DNA from: Thermoflexales bacterium
GTDB lineage: Bacteria; Chloroflexota; Anaerolineae; J036; Brachytrichaceae
Direction of reading: 5' to 3'
DNA: 64,000 bases
Assembly (NCBI GenBank): GCA_025056965.1
Contig: JANWVF010000022.1
Location: 18,402 to 82,401 of the forward strand
The notes under the pieces: model-generated
Told to the model about the DNA's origin: nothing
Databases searched by the model: none
The model's input: the letters and a program-made list of their open reading frames with translations, nothing else
Part shown: positions 46,537 through 55,234 of the stretch, piece after piece
How positions within the stretch are numbered: the stretch's first letter is position 1
Layout: every line of letters starts with the position of its first letter
Position numbers and translations under genes: made by a program

Positions 46537-47634
46537 TTAAGTCTCGCTGATGCGTTCGCACAACCAGGCCGCAAGGCGTTCAAGTTCTTCCTGAGGCGCG
46601 GCCAAGATTCGGCGCGGGCCATAATCTTGAACCGCAAATGACGCCGACACAGTGCCGGCGACGGCCGCGCGGATAGGGTCGCCGCGTTGGACGAAGTCGG
46701 CCATGAAGCCTCCACAGAAGGCATCGCCGGCGCCGGTCACGTCCACAACGCGCACGGGCAAGGCGGGCACATGCCAGAATCGCCCGCTGCCGCGCTCGTG
46801 CACCAATGCGCCGTTGGCGCCCATCTTGAGCACGACGACGCGCGGGCCGCAATCGGCGAACCACGCCGCGTAGCGCCGGACATCCGTCATCGCCGGTTCG
46901 TCACGAAAGAGGCGCTCGGCTTCTCGATCGCTCGGCAGAAAGATGTCCACTTGCCCCAGCATCTCCCGCACGTATGGCATCAGCGCCGGCTGCATGGCGC
47001 GCTCGCCGGGATCGGCGCTGACGACGCGCACGCCATGGCGGCGAGCTGCTTCGGGCAGGTAGCGCTGAGTGCGGATGCTGATGGGGGCCATGTGTAGGCC
47101 GATCGCGTCGCATCCTTTGGCCTCAGCAGAGGCCGAGCGTAGGGAATCGGAAGAATCGCAGCGCGCTGCGAAATACAGCGCAAGGTCTTCGGGGGTGACG
47201 GCGAGCGGTTCGTAGTGGTGAGGGTCGTCCTGGCCGGGCGTGGAATGCACGTAGTCGCGCAGCTCGGGCGGCAATGCCAAGCCTAGGCGCGCGAAGTGCT
47301 TGGCCGGCTCGGTGTCCACACGGGTATGCTCGTCGAGATAAGCGTAGAAGGTGCGATGATCTTGGGGGCCGCGCACCCGACGAATGCCGCGCACGTCGAA
47401 ACCACGCTCGCGCAGATCATCCAGCCACTCAGCCGGATAGTTCTCACCTACGCGGGCCAAGATCGCCACGCGCTGCAGCCACAGCCGCGCTCCGGCAGCC
47501 GCGTATAGGGCGTTACCGCCCTGCTCCATCAGCCGCGCTTCGCCGCGGGCCGTGATGATGTAGTCGGTGCGCAGCCCCCCACAACATAGCAACTGATGCG
47601 CGCTCGGCGTCGAACGGTGCCAGCTGAAGCGCAT
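46537..47634 (-). CDS. PfkB-family carbohydrate kinase
   Basis: A 365-residue protein of the ribokinase fold. GGLRTDYIITARGE and GGNALYAAAGARLWLQRVA form the N-terminal substrate part. VVVLKMGANGALVHE and VRVVDVTGAGDAFCGGFMAD carry the anion hole and catalytic Asp. It phosphorylates a sugar or nucleoside that cannot be named. It follows the BtpA-like gene by 46 nt on the same strand, so the two probably act on one sugar pathway. Confidence 0.85.
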   Translation of the reverse strand: MRFSWHRSTPSAHQLLCCGGLRTDYIITARGEARLMEQGGNALYAAAGARLWLQRVAILARVGENYPAEWLDDLRERGFDVRGIRRVRGPQDHRTFYAYLDEHTRVDTEPAKHFARLGLALPPELRDYVHSTPGQDDPHHYEPLAVTPEDLALYFAARCDSSDSLRSASAEAKGCDAIGLHMAPISIRTQRYLPEAARRHGVRVVSADPGERAMQPALMPYVREMLGQVDIFLPSDREAERLFRDEPAMTDVRRYAAWFADCGPRVVVLKMGANGALVHERGSGRFWHVPALPVRVVDVTGAGDAFCGGFMADFVQRGDPIRAAVAGTVSASFAVQDYGPRRILAAPQEELERLAAWLCERISET

Positions 47635-47680
47635 GGATGGAACGTGTGCGCTCAGACGCCCGATCTACGGCTTCGGGCTC

Positions 47681-48481
47681 TCACTTCGCCAAAGCGACCA
47701 GCTCTCTGACTTTGTCCACATCCCACTCGACCGGCACGCCATCGCGCGGCGGCAAGCCACGGCGGATGAACGCAGCATGCACGATGAAGTGGTCGGCGCG
47801 GTTGACAAAGAACTTCATCGCCTGCGCAGAAGCGCCGCCGCCCAAGATAAGCGGCACGGGCAGCTTGAGAGGCCTCACTTCGTCGAACATGCGGATGGAT
47901 TGCTCCGGCGTCCGTCCGGTCAGGATCAGGCCATCGGCGCGACCGAACTCAACGGCCTGGCGACACATCTCCGGCAGCGGGATCGGCGCCAGCGGCTCGC
48001 CCAGCCGGTCATAGACGTCGGCCAGGATCTTGATGTGCTGCGCGTTCAGGTGATGGCGCGTCTTGATCGCCTCATAAGCGACACCTTGCACGATCCCTTC
48101 GGCCTTCAACATCGCGCCGACGTAGACCTTGATGCGCACGAATTGCGCGTCAATAGCGTGGGCGATCTCGATGGATTCTTTGCCGCTGTTCTGCATTAGA
48201 CATACCCCCAAGGCCACATCGGGAAAGGCGCGGCGAAGTTCTCGGCCAACCGTGGTCATGTGCGATACGGTGTGCTCGGCGACATATGGCCCGACCGGAG
48301 TGTCGTTGACGTCTTGAAAGTAGAACGCGCGCACGCCGCCATCGTAGGCAATCTGAGCATGAATCAGGGCGTGGTCTATGATCTTGTTCAAAGGCTGAAA
48401 GTCAGGCCGGAACGATTCCCGAGAAGGCAAGAGATGAATTGCAGCGATGATGCGGGGGAGCTTAACAGAATCGGTTGTCAT
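47681..48481 (-). CDS. BtpA/SgcQ family TIM-barrel protein
   Basis: A 266-residue protein with AAIHLLPSRESFRPDF, YDGGVRAFYFQDVNDTPVGP, VALGVCLMQNSGKESIEIAH and ADGLILTGRTPEQSIRMFDE, matching BtpA/SgcQ proteins. In cyanobacteria BtpA affects photosystem I; in enterobacteria SgcQ lies in a sugar operon. Enzyme function is unsettled. Its kinase neighbour supports a sugar role. A TACAAT box at 48524-48529 gives a leader of about 40 nt. The 234 bp between it and the M23 gene hold nothing else. Confidence 0.75.
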   Translation of the reverse strand: MTTDSVKLPRIIAAIHLLPSRESFRPDFQPLNKIIDHALIHAQIAYDGGVRAFYFQDVNDTPVGPYVAEHTVSHMTTVGRELRRAFPDVALGVCLMQNSGKESIEIAHAIDAQFVRIKVYVGAMLKAEGIVQGVAYEAIKTRHHLNAQHIKILADVYDRLGEPLAPIPLPEMCRQAVEFGRADGLILTGRTPEQSIRMFDEVRPLKLPVPLILGGGASAQAMKFFVNRADHFIVHAAFIRRGLPPRDGVPVEWDVDKVRELVALAK

Positions 48482-48715
48482 AGGCTCGTGAAATTACCGA
48501 TACCAACTTGGGTGTGAAACAGAATTGTAGCGGAAGGCCGACCTAATGCTTGCGGCCGGGAACAACTCCCCGTTCATGGGCAGCTAGCTCTCACGCAGGT
48601 CAACGAAGTCGGCCATCGTCCGGCAGCGATCAGACGCCACAGTTGGACATCACGCTTCCCCGGAAGCAACGCACTGAACTCCTCGCATAAATGGTGGGCT
48701 CGGCGCGTGGCTGCG

Positions 48716-49936
48716 CTACGGGAGGTAAACGAGCGGGTTCTGCGGCACGCCGTTGTAGCGAATTTCAAAGTGCAGGTGCGGACCGGTCGAGTTGCCGGTG
48801 CTGCCCATGGCGCCGATGATCTGGCCGCGCGAGACCGGTTGGCCTGGATCTACATACCACTGGCTAAGGTGCGCATACAACGTCGAGAAGCCGTTGCCGT
48901 GGTCTATCTGCACCATGTAGCCATAGCCGACCTCGCTCCAGCCGGCGTAAGTCACATAGCCGCCGTCGGACGCGTAGATAGGCACGCCGATGCCGTTGGC
49001 GATGTCAATGCCGCGGTGATAATAGCGAAAGCCCTGAGAGATATAACCTCGCGTCGGCCAGCCGAATGATCCTCCAGCGATGAAGCGGGGAGCCGGTCCG
49101 GCGTAGGCGACGCCTCTAGCCGGCGCGCGACCGGTCTCGACCCGGACAGCGCGCGGGACAAACGGCTTGACGCCTCCGGGCACGACGATTCGCATGCCGG
49201 GCAACAGATTAGCGCCTGCCCCCAGATTGTTCAGCGGCGAATTGAGGATGTCTTCGGGCTTAGCCTTAAAGCGTTCGGCGATGCCCGACAAGGTGTCGTT
49301 CGCCTCCACCGTATACAGGATGCCGTCCACCGGCAGGATATTGAGCACTTGGCCGACGCGCAACATGTCGGGGTTGTCCTCGATCTCGCGATTCGACCAC
49401 ACGATCGTCGTGGGCAACAGGCCAAAACGCTGGGCGATGGTCTCGACGTTGTCGCCGGGCTTGACGGTATAGGTAATGATGCCGGTGCGGGCTTCGGCCG
49501 GCCTTGCTGCGGCGAGCACCAGATCACGCACGATAAGCGAGGATTCCTGGTTGGCCGCGCCAACCGCCGGAAATAGGCCTAGTGGGCCATTGGACGCAGC
49601 GATCGTTCCACCACCCAGGATAGTCGGCGAGCGAACGCCCTTTGGAGCTCCCCCTGCCGGCGTAGGAGCGACAACCGCGGCTGCGCCGCTTCTGCTGATC
49701 GCCCCTGCGCCCAAACCGGCCAATATCACGGTCAAGACCAACACAGAGACGATCGCGCCATGCGCCGTGAACCGCCCTACGGTGATGAGGGCGCTCCAAC
49801 GCGCATCCTCCGAGCGCAGCAGGATCTGCGAGGCGGTTACCGTCTCTGCCGCGCGCTTGCGCGCCATTCGCGCCAGGCGCCGGGCATACGTAACGAGCAA
49901 CGGTGAATTGGTTCGATTGCCCTGTTCAGAATCCAT
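48716..49936 (-). CDS. LysM and M23 peptidase, cell-wall hydrolase
   Basis: A 406-residue protein. A membrane helix lies near residues 50-75. Two LysM domains follow: ITYTVKPGDNVETIAQRFGL and LYTVEANDTLSGIAERFKA. The M23 domain has HRGIDIANGIGVPIYASDGG and HLSQWY, then TGPHLHFEIRYNG with zinc ligands H..D and HLH. It would cut peptidoglycan cross-links outside the membrane. ATG 49936 is picked over the seven-codon-longer frame. It is the downstream paralogue of the next gene. Confidence 0.87.
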   Translation of the reverse strand: MDSEQGNRTNSPLLVTYARRLARMARKRAAETVTASQILLRSEDARWSALITVGRFTAHGAIVSVLVLTVILAGLGAGAISRSGAAAVVAPTPAGGAPKGVRSPTILGGGTIAASNGPLGLFPAVGAANQESSLIVRDLVLAAARPAEARTGIITYTVKPGDNVETIAQRFGLLPTTIVWSNREIEDNPDMLRVGQVLNILPVDGILYTVEANDTLSGIAERFKAKPEDILNSPLNNLGAGANLLPGMRIVVPGGVKPFVPRAVRVETGRAPARGVAYAGPAPRFIAGGSFGWPTRGYISQGFRYYHRGIDIANGIGVPIYASDGGYVTYAGWSEVGYGYMVQIDHGNGFSTLYAHLSQWYVDPGQPVSRGQIIGAMGSTGNSTGPHLHFEIRYNGVPQNPLVYLP

Positions 49937-50028
49937 GATGCACGATGCATGAGCCACTCTTCGGGCACCTTGCCGATGCCGACCGGTGTCCCACCGGGAA
50001 AGCGGCGCACAAGGCTGTTATTCTACAT

Positions 50029-51225
50029 TCACGGGAGCAGCAACCAAGGATTAACCGCGCGGCCGGCGTAACGAATCTCATAGTGCAGGTGTGGGCCGGT
50101 CGAACGGCCGACCGATCCAATCGCCGCGATGACTGCGCCGCGCTGCACCTGCTGGCCGCACTGCACGTAGAGCTGGCTGGCGTGGGCGTAGAGTGTTTGA
50201 TAGCCGTTGCCGTGGTCTAAAACGACGTATTGACCGTAACCCACCGGCCGGCCGGCTGCATTCAGCGAGTACCCGGCGTAGATGACCGTGCCGGCGTCTG
50301 AAGCGTAGATCGGCTCACCGAGCCGCCCCGCAATGTCTATGCCGGGGTGCACGCTGCTGAAGTTGTAACCCGACAGGTAGCGCCGATTGGCCGGCCACAC
50401 GAACGACCCGCTTCCCAGCGCCGGGATCGCGACTTCACCACACACCCCTACACGATAGACGCGCACACCGGCCACCGTGCGCCGTACCTCAACCGGCTTG
50501 GGCACCTGCCAGATCACCGTCTCGCGCTCGCCGCCCGGTATGTAGATGACCTGACCGACGCGGAGCGGCTGATTGATGTCGCGCAGGCCGTTAATCGGCT
50601 CGCTTACGATGCGCTCAGGGGGCACACGGAAGCGACGTGCTAGGCCATCAATCGTGTCGCCCTCCTCCACGTCTACGATCAGACCGTTTTCCGGTGGGAT
50701 GATGAGCTGCTGACCGATGCTGAGCAGATCGGGATTGTCCTTGAGCGTCTTGTAGTTCGACCATAAGATTGTCTCCGGCCTCAAGCCGAACTTGAGCGCG
50801 ATGCCGAAGAGGGTATCGCCCGCCACAACCGAGTAGGTGCTGAGCTGGCGTGGCCGTTTACTTGCCGATCCAGACGACGCGCTCGCGACGTCGCCGGGCA
50901 AGACCACATCGCGCTGGATAAGATCCGGATTGGCTTCTGGCAGCCCACCGATGACGATCGGCTCGGTCGTCGCGCGAATGTTCCGATTGATCTCTTGCGC
51001 GCCGGGCAGTGAGAAGGGTGAGCGATAGAGAGGACGTTCAGGTTCCGCCGGTGCTAGTAACCGGGTGCTGGCCAGCAAGCCCGCGCCCAGCAGGATCACC
51101 AGGATGAAGAAGTGGGCCAGATAGCGCGACAGCCCAGGAGAGGAACGCCGCAGAGGAGAGAGCCGTAGTTTCGTCGGCGGGCGGTCATTCTCGGACGACA
51201 GTGCATAACGACTGCGTCTCTTCAT
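50029..51225 (-). CDS. LysM and M23 peptidase, upstream paralogue
   Basis: A 398-residue protein. An N-terminal helix near residues 33-53 (YLAHFFILVILLGAGLLAS) is a signal anchor. LysM repeats include YSVVAGDTLFGIALKFGL and VDVEEGDTIDGLARRFRV. The M23 domain shows HPGIDIAGRLGEPIYASDAG and TGPHLHYEIRYAG with intact ligands. The same order as the 48716 gene indicates an old tandem duplication. A TATAAT lies 8 nt before the ATG with GAGGA inside the gap. Confidence 0.88.
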   Translation of the reverse strand: MKRRSRYALSSENDRPPTKLRLSPLRRSSPGLSRYLAHFFILVILLGAGLLASTRLLAPAEPERPLYRSPFSLPGAQEINRNIRATTEPIVIGGLPEANPDLIQRDVVLPGDVASASSGSASKRPRQLSTYSVVAGDTLFGIALKFGLRPETILWSNYKTLKDNPDLLSIGQQLIIPPENGLIVDVEEGDTIDGLARRFRVPPERIVSEPINGLRDINQPLRVGQVIYIPGGERETVIWQVPKPVEVRRTVAGVRVYRVGVCGEVAIPALGSGSFVWPANRRYLSGYNFSSVHPGIDIAGRLGEPIYASDAGTVIYAGYSLNAAGRPVGYGQYVVLDHGNGYQTLYAHASQLYVQCGQQVQRGAVIAAIGSVGRSTGPHLHYEIRYAGRAVNPWLLLP

Positions 51226-51319
51226 TCCTCGGCATTATAGCGATGGGAACACAAGGTCGAGGCTGATAGTTCTGTAAAGTTCGTTACAGCGAGGGCAGGC
51301 GGACAGATCTGCGCAAGAG

Positions 51320-52108
51320 TTAGGGGTAGAGATAAGGTTGCGCAGGTTGTTGTGTAGGCTCAACGCGCTCGGCAACGATGACCGGGATGCGTTCGCCGGC
51401 AAACTCGCCCATTCTGAACTTACCGACCACGCGCACCCAGCGATCTGCCGGCAGTGTGGGAGCGTCTTCGGTCTGCACCAGCAGGCCCAGCGCGGTTGCG
51501 TCGGCCACACAGCAACTCACGACGAAGCGCGAGACCCAGAATTCGTCCGGCTTGGTGCGCGGATCTTTATAGACGAAGCCGATCACGTCGGCCGCCTGGC
51601 CTTCAAAGGTGCTTAGGTCGGCTGCGCGCGAAAACTCGCGCAGCCAGTCCAGGATGTTCTTCGGCCCAGTCGCGATGCGTTGCGCCTGCGTCACCGTCCC
51701 GGCGCGATCGGGCGCGGTCAGGCCAATGCCGCGACTCTCAATGGCGCTGGCCCCTAATGGCCGCGCTGGTGTGAAGAGTCCGAGCAACGCCGGCAAGACC
51801 AGCAACCCGAGCGCCAGCCAGGAGGCGCGATGCCCGCTTCGCCTGCGCGGGTCGCGCGCCTGCAGGGGAATGACGTCGAACTCGTCTAATTCGCTTAGCG
51901 ACCGCGTGAACTGGCGGTGCTGACCGGCCTTGTAAACCATGGTGATCGCCAGTGCCAGGTAGATGATGACGGCGACTAACGACAACCACGCGAAACGCTG
52001 GTTGATGTAAAACGCCAGCGTGCCGTCGCTGATCTTGGCGTAGAACATCAGACCCGACGCCGCCAGCACCACTGCCTTGAGCAGATATTCCACTCTAGGG
52101 CTGCCCAT
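51320..52108 (-). CDS. TIGR03943/DUF1980 family membrane protein
   Basis: A 262-residue protein with helices at about 8-24, 38-58 and 100-117. The C-terminal soluble part has VIGFVYKDP, then VSRFVVSCCVADATALGLLV, which is the conserved TIGR03943 segment with a CC pair. These proteins normally pair with a DUF318 permease that is absent here. The function is unknown. It ends 3 nt before the carboxylesterase gene upstream on the same strand. Confidence 0.78.
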   Translation of the reverse strand: MGSPRVEYLLKAVVLAASGLMFYAKISDGTLAFYINQRFAWLSLVAVIIYLALAITMVYKAGQHRQFTRSLSELDEFDVIPLQARDPRRRSGHRASWLALGLLVLPALLGLFTPARPLGASAIESRGIGLTAPDRAGTVTQAQRIATGPKNILDWLREFSRAADLSTFEGQAADVIGFVYKDPRTKPDEFWVSRFVVSCCVADATALGLLVQTEDAPTLPADRWVRVVGKFRMGEFAGERIPVIVAERVEPTQQPAQPYLYP

Positions 52109-52111
52109 CCG

Positions 52112-53002
52112 CTATGCCTTCTGCTGCACGATGCTGTGCTGGGCGATGAACTCGGCGATCGTCTTGAACATCGCCGGCGCGTCGGGCTCCAGCGGCAACG
52201 CATGACCGCTGTTGTCGTACCAGACGACGCGCGCATCCTGCGAGCCGACGCGCATGGCGAGCACATCGGCGCTATCGGGCGCGATCACGCGATCTTTGCG
52301 CCCCTGAATGAAGAGCGCCGGCGTGGTCACGCGCGGCAATTCGCGCAGCACCAAGCGGTTGAGTTCAAGCAGTTCATGAATCGCACCGACCGGGATGCGC
52401 ACGCTCTGCACGATTTGTTTTTGTACGCTCGGGTCATCCAAGTTGAGTTCGTCCACCTTTATGCCCAAGCGCTGGCGGAGGCTGGCGCGAAAGCTCGGAT
52501 CGTTGAAATTGGCGCCTTTGAGCGGATAGTAGTACGGCACGAAGTAGCGTGCGAAGCGAACGAGCCGAGCGCGCGAGTCATTCACGGCGGTCGGCGCCGC
52601 CATGACGACGATGCCGCGCAAGGGGGAGGGCTTGCCGTTGCAGACTGCGCGATAGCACTCGCTGGCAGCGAGATGCAGCGTAATTAACCCACCCATAGAA
52701 AGGCCGGCCATGAACACCTGTGAGCAGCGATCCGCGAGCGCGTTCAATGCGTCGCGCGCGCAGGCAACCCAGCTGCGCCAAGTAGCGCCTTTGAGTTCGT
52801 GCGGCATGCCGCCGTGCTTCGGCAGCAGCGGCCCCTCGACGGCGAAGCCTTGCTCAGCGAGATATTCACCCAGCGGGCGCACTTCGGCCGGCGAACCCGT
52901 GAACCCGTGCAGACAGAGGACGCCGATGTCGCGGCGCTGACCACCTGCAAACGAGAATGCGCGCTGTGCCCGGCGCACTTCATCGGAGACTTTCAGATCC
53001 AT
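52112..53002 (-). CDS. Alpha/beta hydrolase, carboxylesterase/lipase type
   Basis: A 296-residue protein. VLCLHGFTGSPAEVRPLGEY gives the oxyanion-hole region, VFMAGLSMGGLITLHLA the GxSxG nucleophile elbow, and LFIQGRKDRVIAPDSADVLA and WYDNSGHALPLE the acid and histidine. It resembles Est30-like carboxylesterases and monoacylglycerol lipases. ATG 53002 is selected because GGGGGAAATT precedes it; the longer frame starts at 53035. It is followed by the TIGR03943 gene after 3 nt. Confidence 0.88.
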   Translation of the reverse strand: MDLKVSDEVRRAQRAFSFAGGQRRDIGVLCLHGFTGSPAEVRPLGEYLAEQGFAVEGPLLPKHGGMPHELKGATWRSWVACARDALNALADRCSQVFMAGLSMGGLITLHLAASECYRAVCNGKPSPLRGIVVMAAPTAVNDSRARLVRFARYFVPYYYPLKGANFNDPSFRASLRQRLGIKVDELNLDDPSVQKQIVQSVRIPVGAIHELLELNRLVLRELPRVTTPALFIQGRKDRVIAPDSADVLAMRVGSQDARVVWYDNSGHALPLEPDAPAMFKTIAEFIAQHSIVQQKA

Positions 53003-53099
53003 AATTTCCCCCGCCAACAGGGGAGAAATATACATCGGTCAAATTGGAATCTCGGGCCGCTGAGATCAGCACTTCCCCAGTCTCACTACAAATCTAAGC

Positions 53100-53105
53100 T
53101 ACAAT
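53100..53105 (+). promoter_or_regulatory. -10 box of the 53114 membrane glycosyltransferase gene, leaderless
   Basis: TACAAT is followed by eight bases and TTG at 53114. Confidence 0.4.
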
Positions 53106-53113
53106 CGCGCCGC

Positions 53114-55225
53114 TTGCTTCTGCCACCGACACCGGCTCGCCGGTGGGCCGGCCTCTCAGCGCTCGTCTTGATCATCGCGATCGGAGCGGTGCTGCGTTTC
53201 TACGGCATCGGCGCACTGCCACCCGGCCTGTACCGCGACGAAGGTTACTACGGCTTAGACGCGCTGCGCGTGCTCGGCGGCGATTTATCCGTCTACTTCG
53301 CCGCAAACAACGGGCGCGAAGGGTTGTTCATATACGTGCTGGCTGCGAGCGTCGCCCTGTTCGGGCGGACGCCCGAGGCGTTGCGCATCACCTCGGCGCT
53401 GGTCGGGACGCTGACCGTCGTCGCGATCTACTTCGCCGGGCGGAACATGTTCTCGCCGCGCATCGGCGCGCTGAGCGCGGCGATCCTCGCCATTACGTTC
53501 TGGCATGTGGCGCTCAGCCGCGTCGCCTTCCGCGCCATCACTCTGCCGCTGATGCTGTGCGTGATGATGGCATTCATCTTCGCCGCCCTGAGGGCGGATG
53601 AGCGACGCCGGCGCATCGTCTATGCTGCTCTGGCCGGCGCAGCCTTTGGGCTCACCCTCTACACCTACACCTCTGCTCAGCTCGTCCTGCCGTTGATCGG
53701 GCTATACGGTCTCAGCCTGTGGGCCAGATCGAGGCATGCGCAGACCGTTCACCCGCTTGATGCGCCCGCCGTGCGGCGGCATGCCCCAACGGCCATCGTC
53801 TTCATTGCCGCAGCGATGGTCGTGCTCGCGCCGCTGCTGTTCTGGCTTACCCACCACCTCGACCTGTACCTGGGCCGTGCCGGACAAGTTTCCATCTTCA
53901 ACCCCGCCATCAACCAGGGCCATCCGCTCGACATGCTCATCTCGCACATCGGCAAAGCAGCCGGCATGTTCGCCTTCCAAGGCGACCGCATCTGGCGGCA
54001 TAACCTGTCGCTGCGCCCGGTGTTCACTGGCTGGCTGGCGCCGGCGTTCGTGCTCGGGCTGGCCGTGTGTGTATGGCGCTGGCTGAAAGGTCAGCCCGCC
54101 CAATCGAGCGGAGGAAGCATCGCCGACGTTGCGCCGCAGTTCGTGGTGCTTTGGCTGGCAGTAATGCTGATTCCGACGATCCTGGCCGAGGATGCACCGC
54201 ACTTCTTGCGCGCAATCGGCGCCCTGCCGGCGGCGTGCATCATCGCCGCAGTTGGGATGGAGGCAGGGTTGGCCTGGCTATCGCGGCGCGGCCTGTTGGC
54301 CGGCCTAACCACCTTCCTGCGCCGCAGGATTAGCCCGCCTGCATTCGTCGCCGCGCTGCTGCTGGCCCTGAGCACCGTCAGCACGGTAAACGACTACTTC
54401 AATGACTACGTCCACCGTGACCTCACGCGCTACTGGCTGGAGGATCACAACGTCCAGCTTGCGCGGTTGATCACTGCGCACGCGGCCGGGCAAGGCGGCA
54501 ATCTGCCACCCGCGAATATTTGGCTCGAGGATCGCTTGGCCAACGACAATCCATCGTTGGAATTCCTGGCCGGAGGGCGCTGGCGCAGCGTGTCTGGCAT
54601 AGGCGATGGCAGATGGGCGGGCGAACGCGTCGCATCGTTGCCGGTGCTGCTCATCGTTGACCCGAACCACGATTGGAGCGGCCTGCGAGCCACACTCCCG
54701 ACGTCGGCCGTGCTTAGCGTCGTCGAGGGGCCACTGGCGCAGGGCGACAGAGACCCATCACCCCGCCGCGCGTTCATCGGCATACGCGCGGCTCCCCTGT
54801 CGGAGGACCAAAAGGCCGCAGGCAGCCGAACGGCAGTGCGCTTTGAAGAGGGGATCACGCTAGAGTCGGCGACGGTTCATGCAGCAGCGCAGCCGGCCAA
54901 TCTCTACACGGTGACGCTGGTCTGGAGCGCTGCCGATCCCATCGGCGAAGACTACGCCATCTTCGTGCACTGGCTGCGCGACGGGCAGCTACAGCCGCTG
55001 GTGCAAGCCGATAGCAGCCCTGCCAAAGGCTATCTCCCCATGCCGGTTTGGCGCCCCGGCGACCGCATTGTGGACGAGCATGTGCTGGTTGTACCTCAGG
55101 GCGCACAGCCGAATGACGTGGTGAGCATCGGCATCTACCGTCGCGCAGATAATCGCCGCCTCGCCGTGCTCGACGCTCAGGGCAAACCGGCCGGCGATTC
55201 GGTTATCATTCCCGCTCCTAAATAA
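53114..55225 (+). CDS. Family-39-like membrane glycosyltransferase
   Basis: A 703-residue polytopic protein. After the first helix comes VLRFYGIGALPPGLYRDEGY, where the acidic RDE is the DxD-like loop of PMT/ArnT-type enzymes. About ten to twelve further helices and a C-terminal beta-rich periplasmic domain follow. It should use a lipid-linked sugar donor at the membrane. The open frame reaches back to 52799 but that part runs antisense over the esterase gene; TTG 53114, placed 8 nt after TACAAT, is the likely start. It leads an operon of envelope genes. Confidence 0.78.
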   Translation: MLLPPTPARRWAGLSALVLIIAIGAVLRFYGIGALPPGLYRDEGYYGLDALRVLGGDLSVYFAANNGREGLFIYVLAASVALFGRTPEALRITSALVGTLTVVAIYFAGRNMFSPRIGALSAAILAITFWHVALSRVAFRAITLPLMLCVMMAFIFAALRADERRRRIVYAALAGAAFGLTLYTYTSAQLVLPLIGLYGLSLWARSRHAQTVHPLDAPAVRRHAPTAIVFIAAAMVVLAPLLFWLTHHLDLYLGRAGQVSIFNPAINQGHPLDMLISHIGKAAGMFAFQGDRIWRHNLSLRPVFTGWLAPAFVLGLAVCVWRWLKGQPAQSSGGSIADVAPQFVVLWLAVMLIPTILAEDAPHFLRAIGALPAACIIAAVGMEAGLAWLSRRGLLAGLTTFLRRRISPPAFVAALLLALSTVSTVNDYFNDYVHRDLTRYWLEDHNVQLARLITAHAAGQGGNLPPANIWLEDRLANDNPSLEFLAGGRWRSVSGIGDGRWAGERVASLPVLLIVDPNHDWSGLRATLPTSAVLSVVEGPLAQGDRDPSPRRAFIGIRAAPLSEDQKAAGSRTAVRFEEGITLESATVHAAAQPANLYTVTLVWSAADPIGEDYAIFVHWLRDGQLQPLVQADSSPAKGYLPMPVWRPGDRIVDEHVLVVPQGAQPNDVVSIGIYRRADNRRLAVLDAQGKPAGDSVIIPAPK

Positions 55226-55234
55226 GAAGAAGAC

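Noticed and set aside
49910..49930. GGTTCGATTGCC-like string resembling a tRNA T-arm
   Set aside because: No matching acceptor, D or anticodon arm surrounds it, and it lies at the start of the M23 peptidase gene.
52799..53113. N-terminal extension of the 53114 glycosyltransferase frame
   Set aside because: The extra 105 codons run antisense to the esterase gene and are not membrane-like; a TACAAT box points to TTG 53114.
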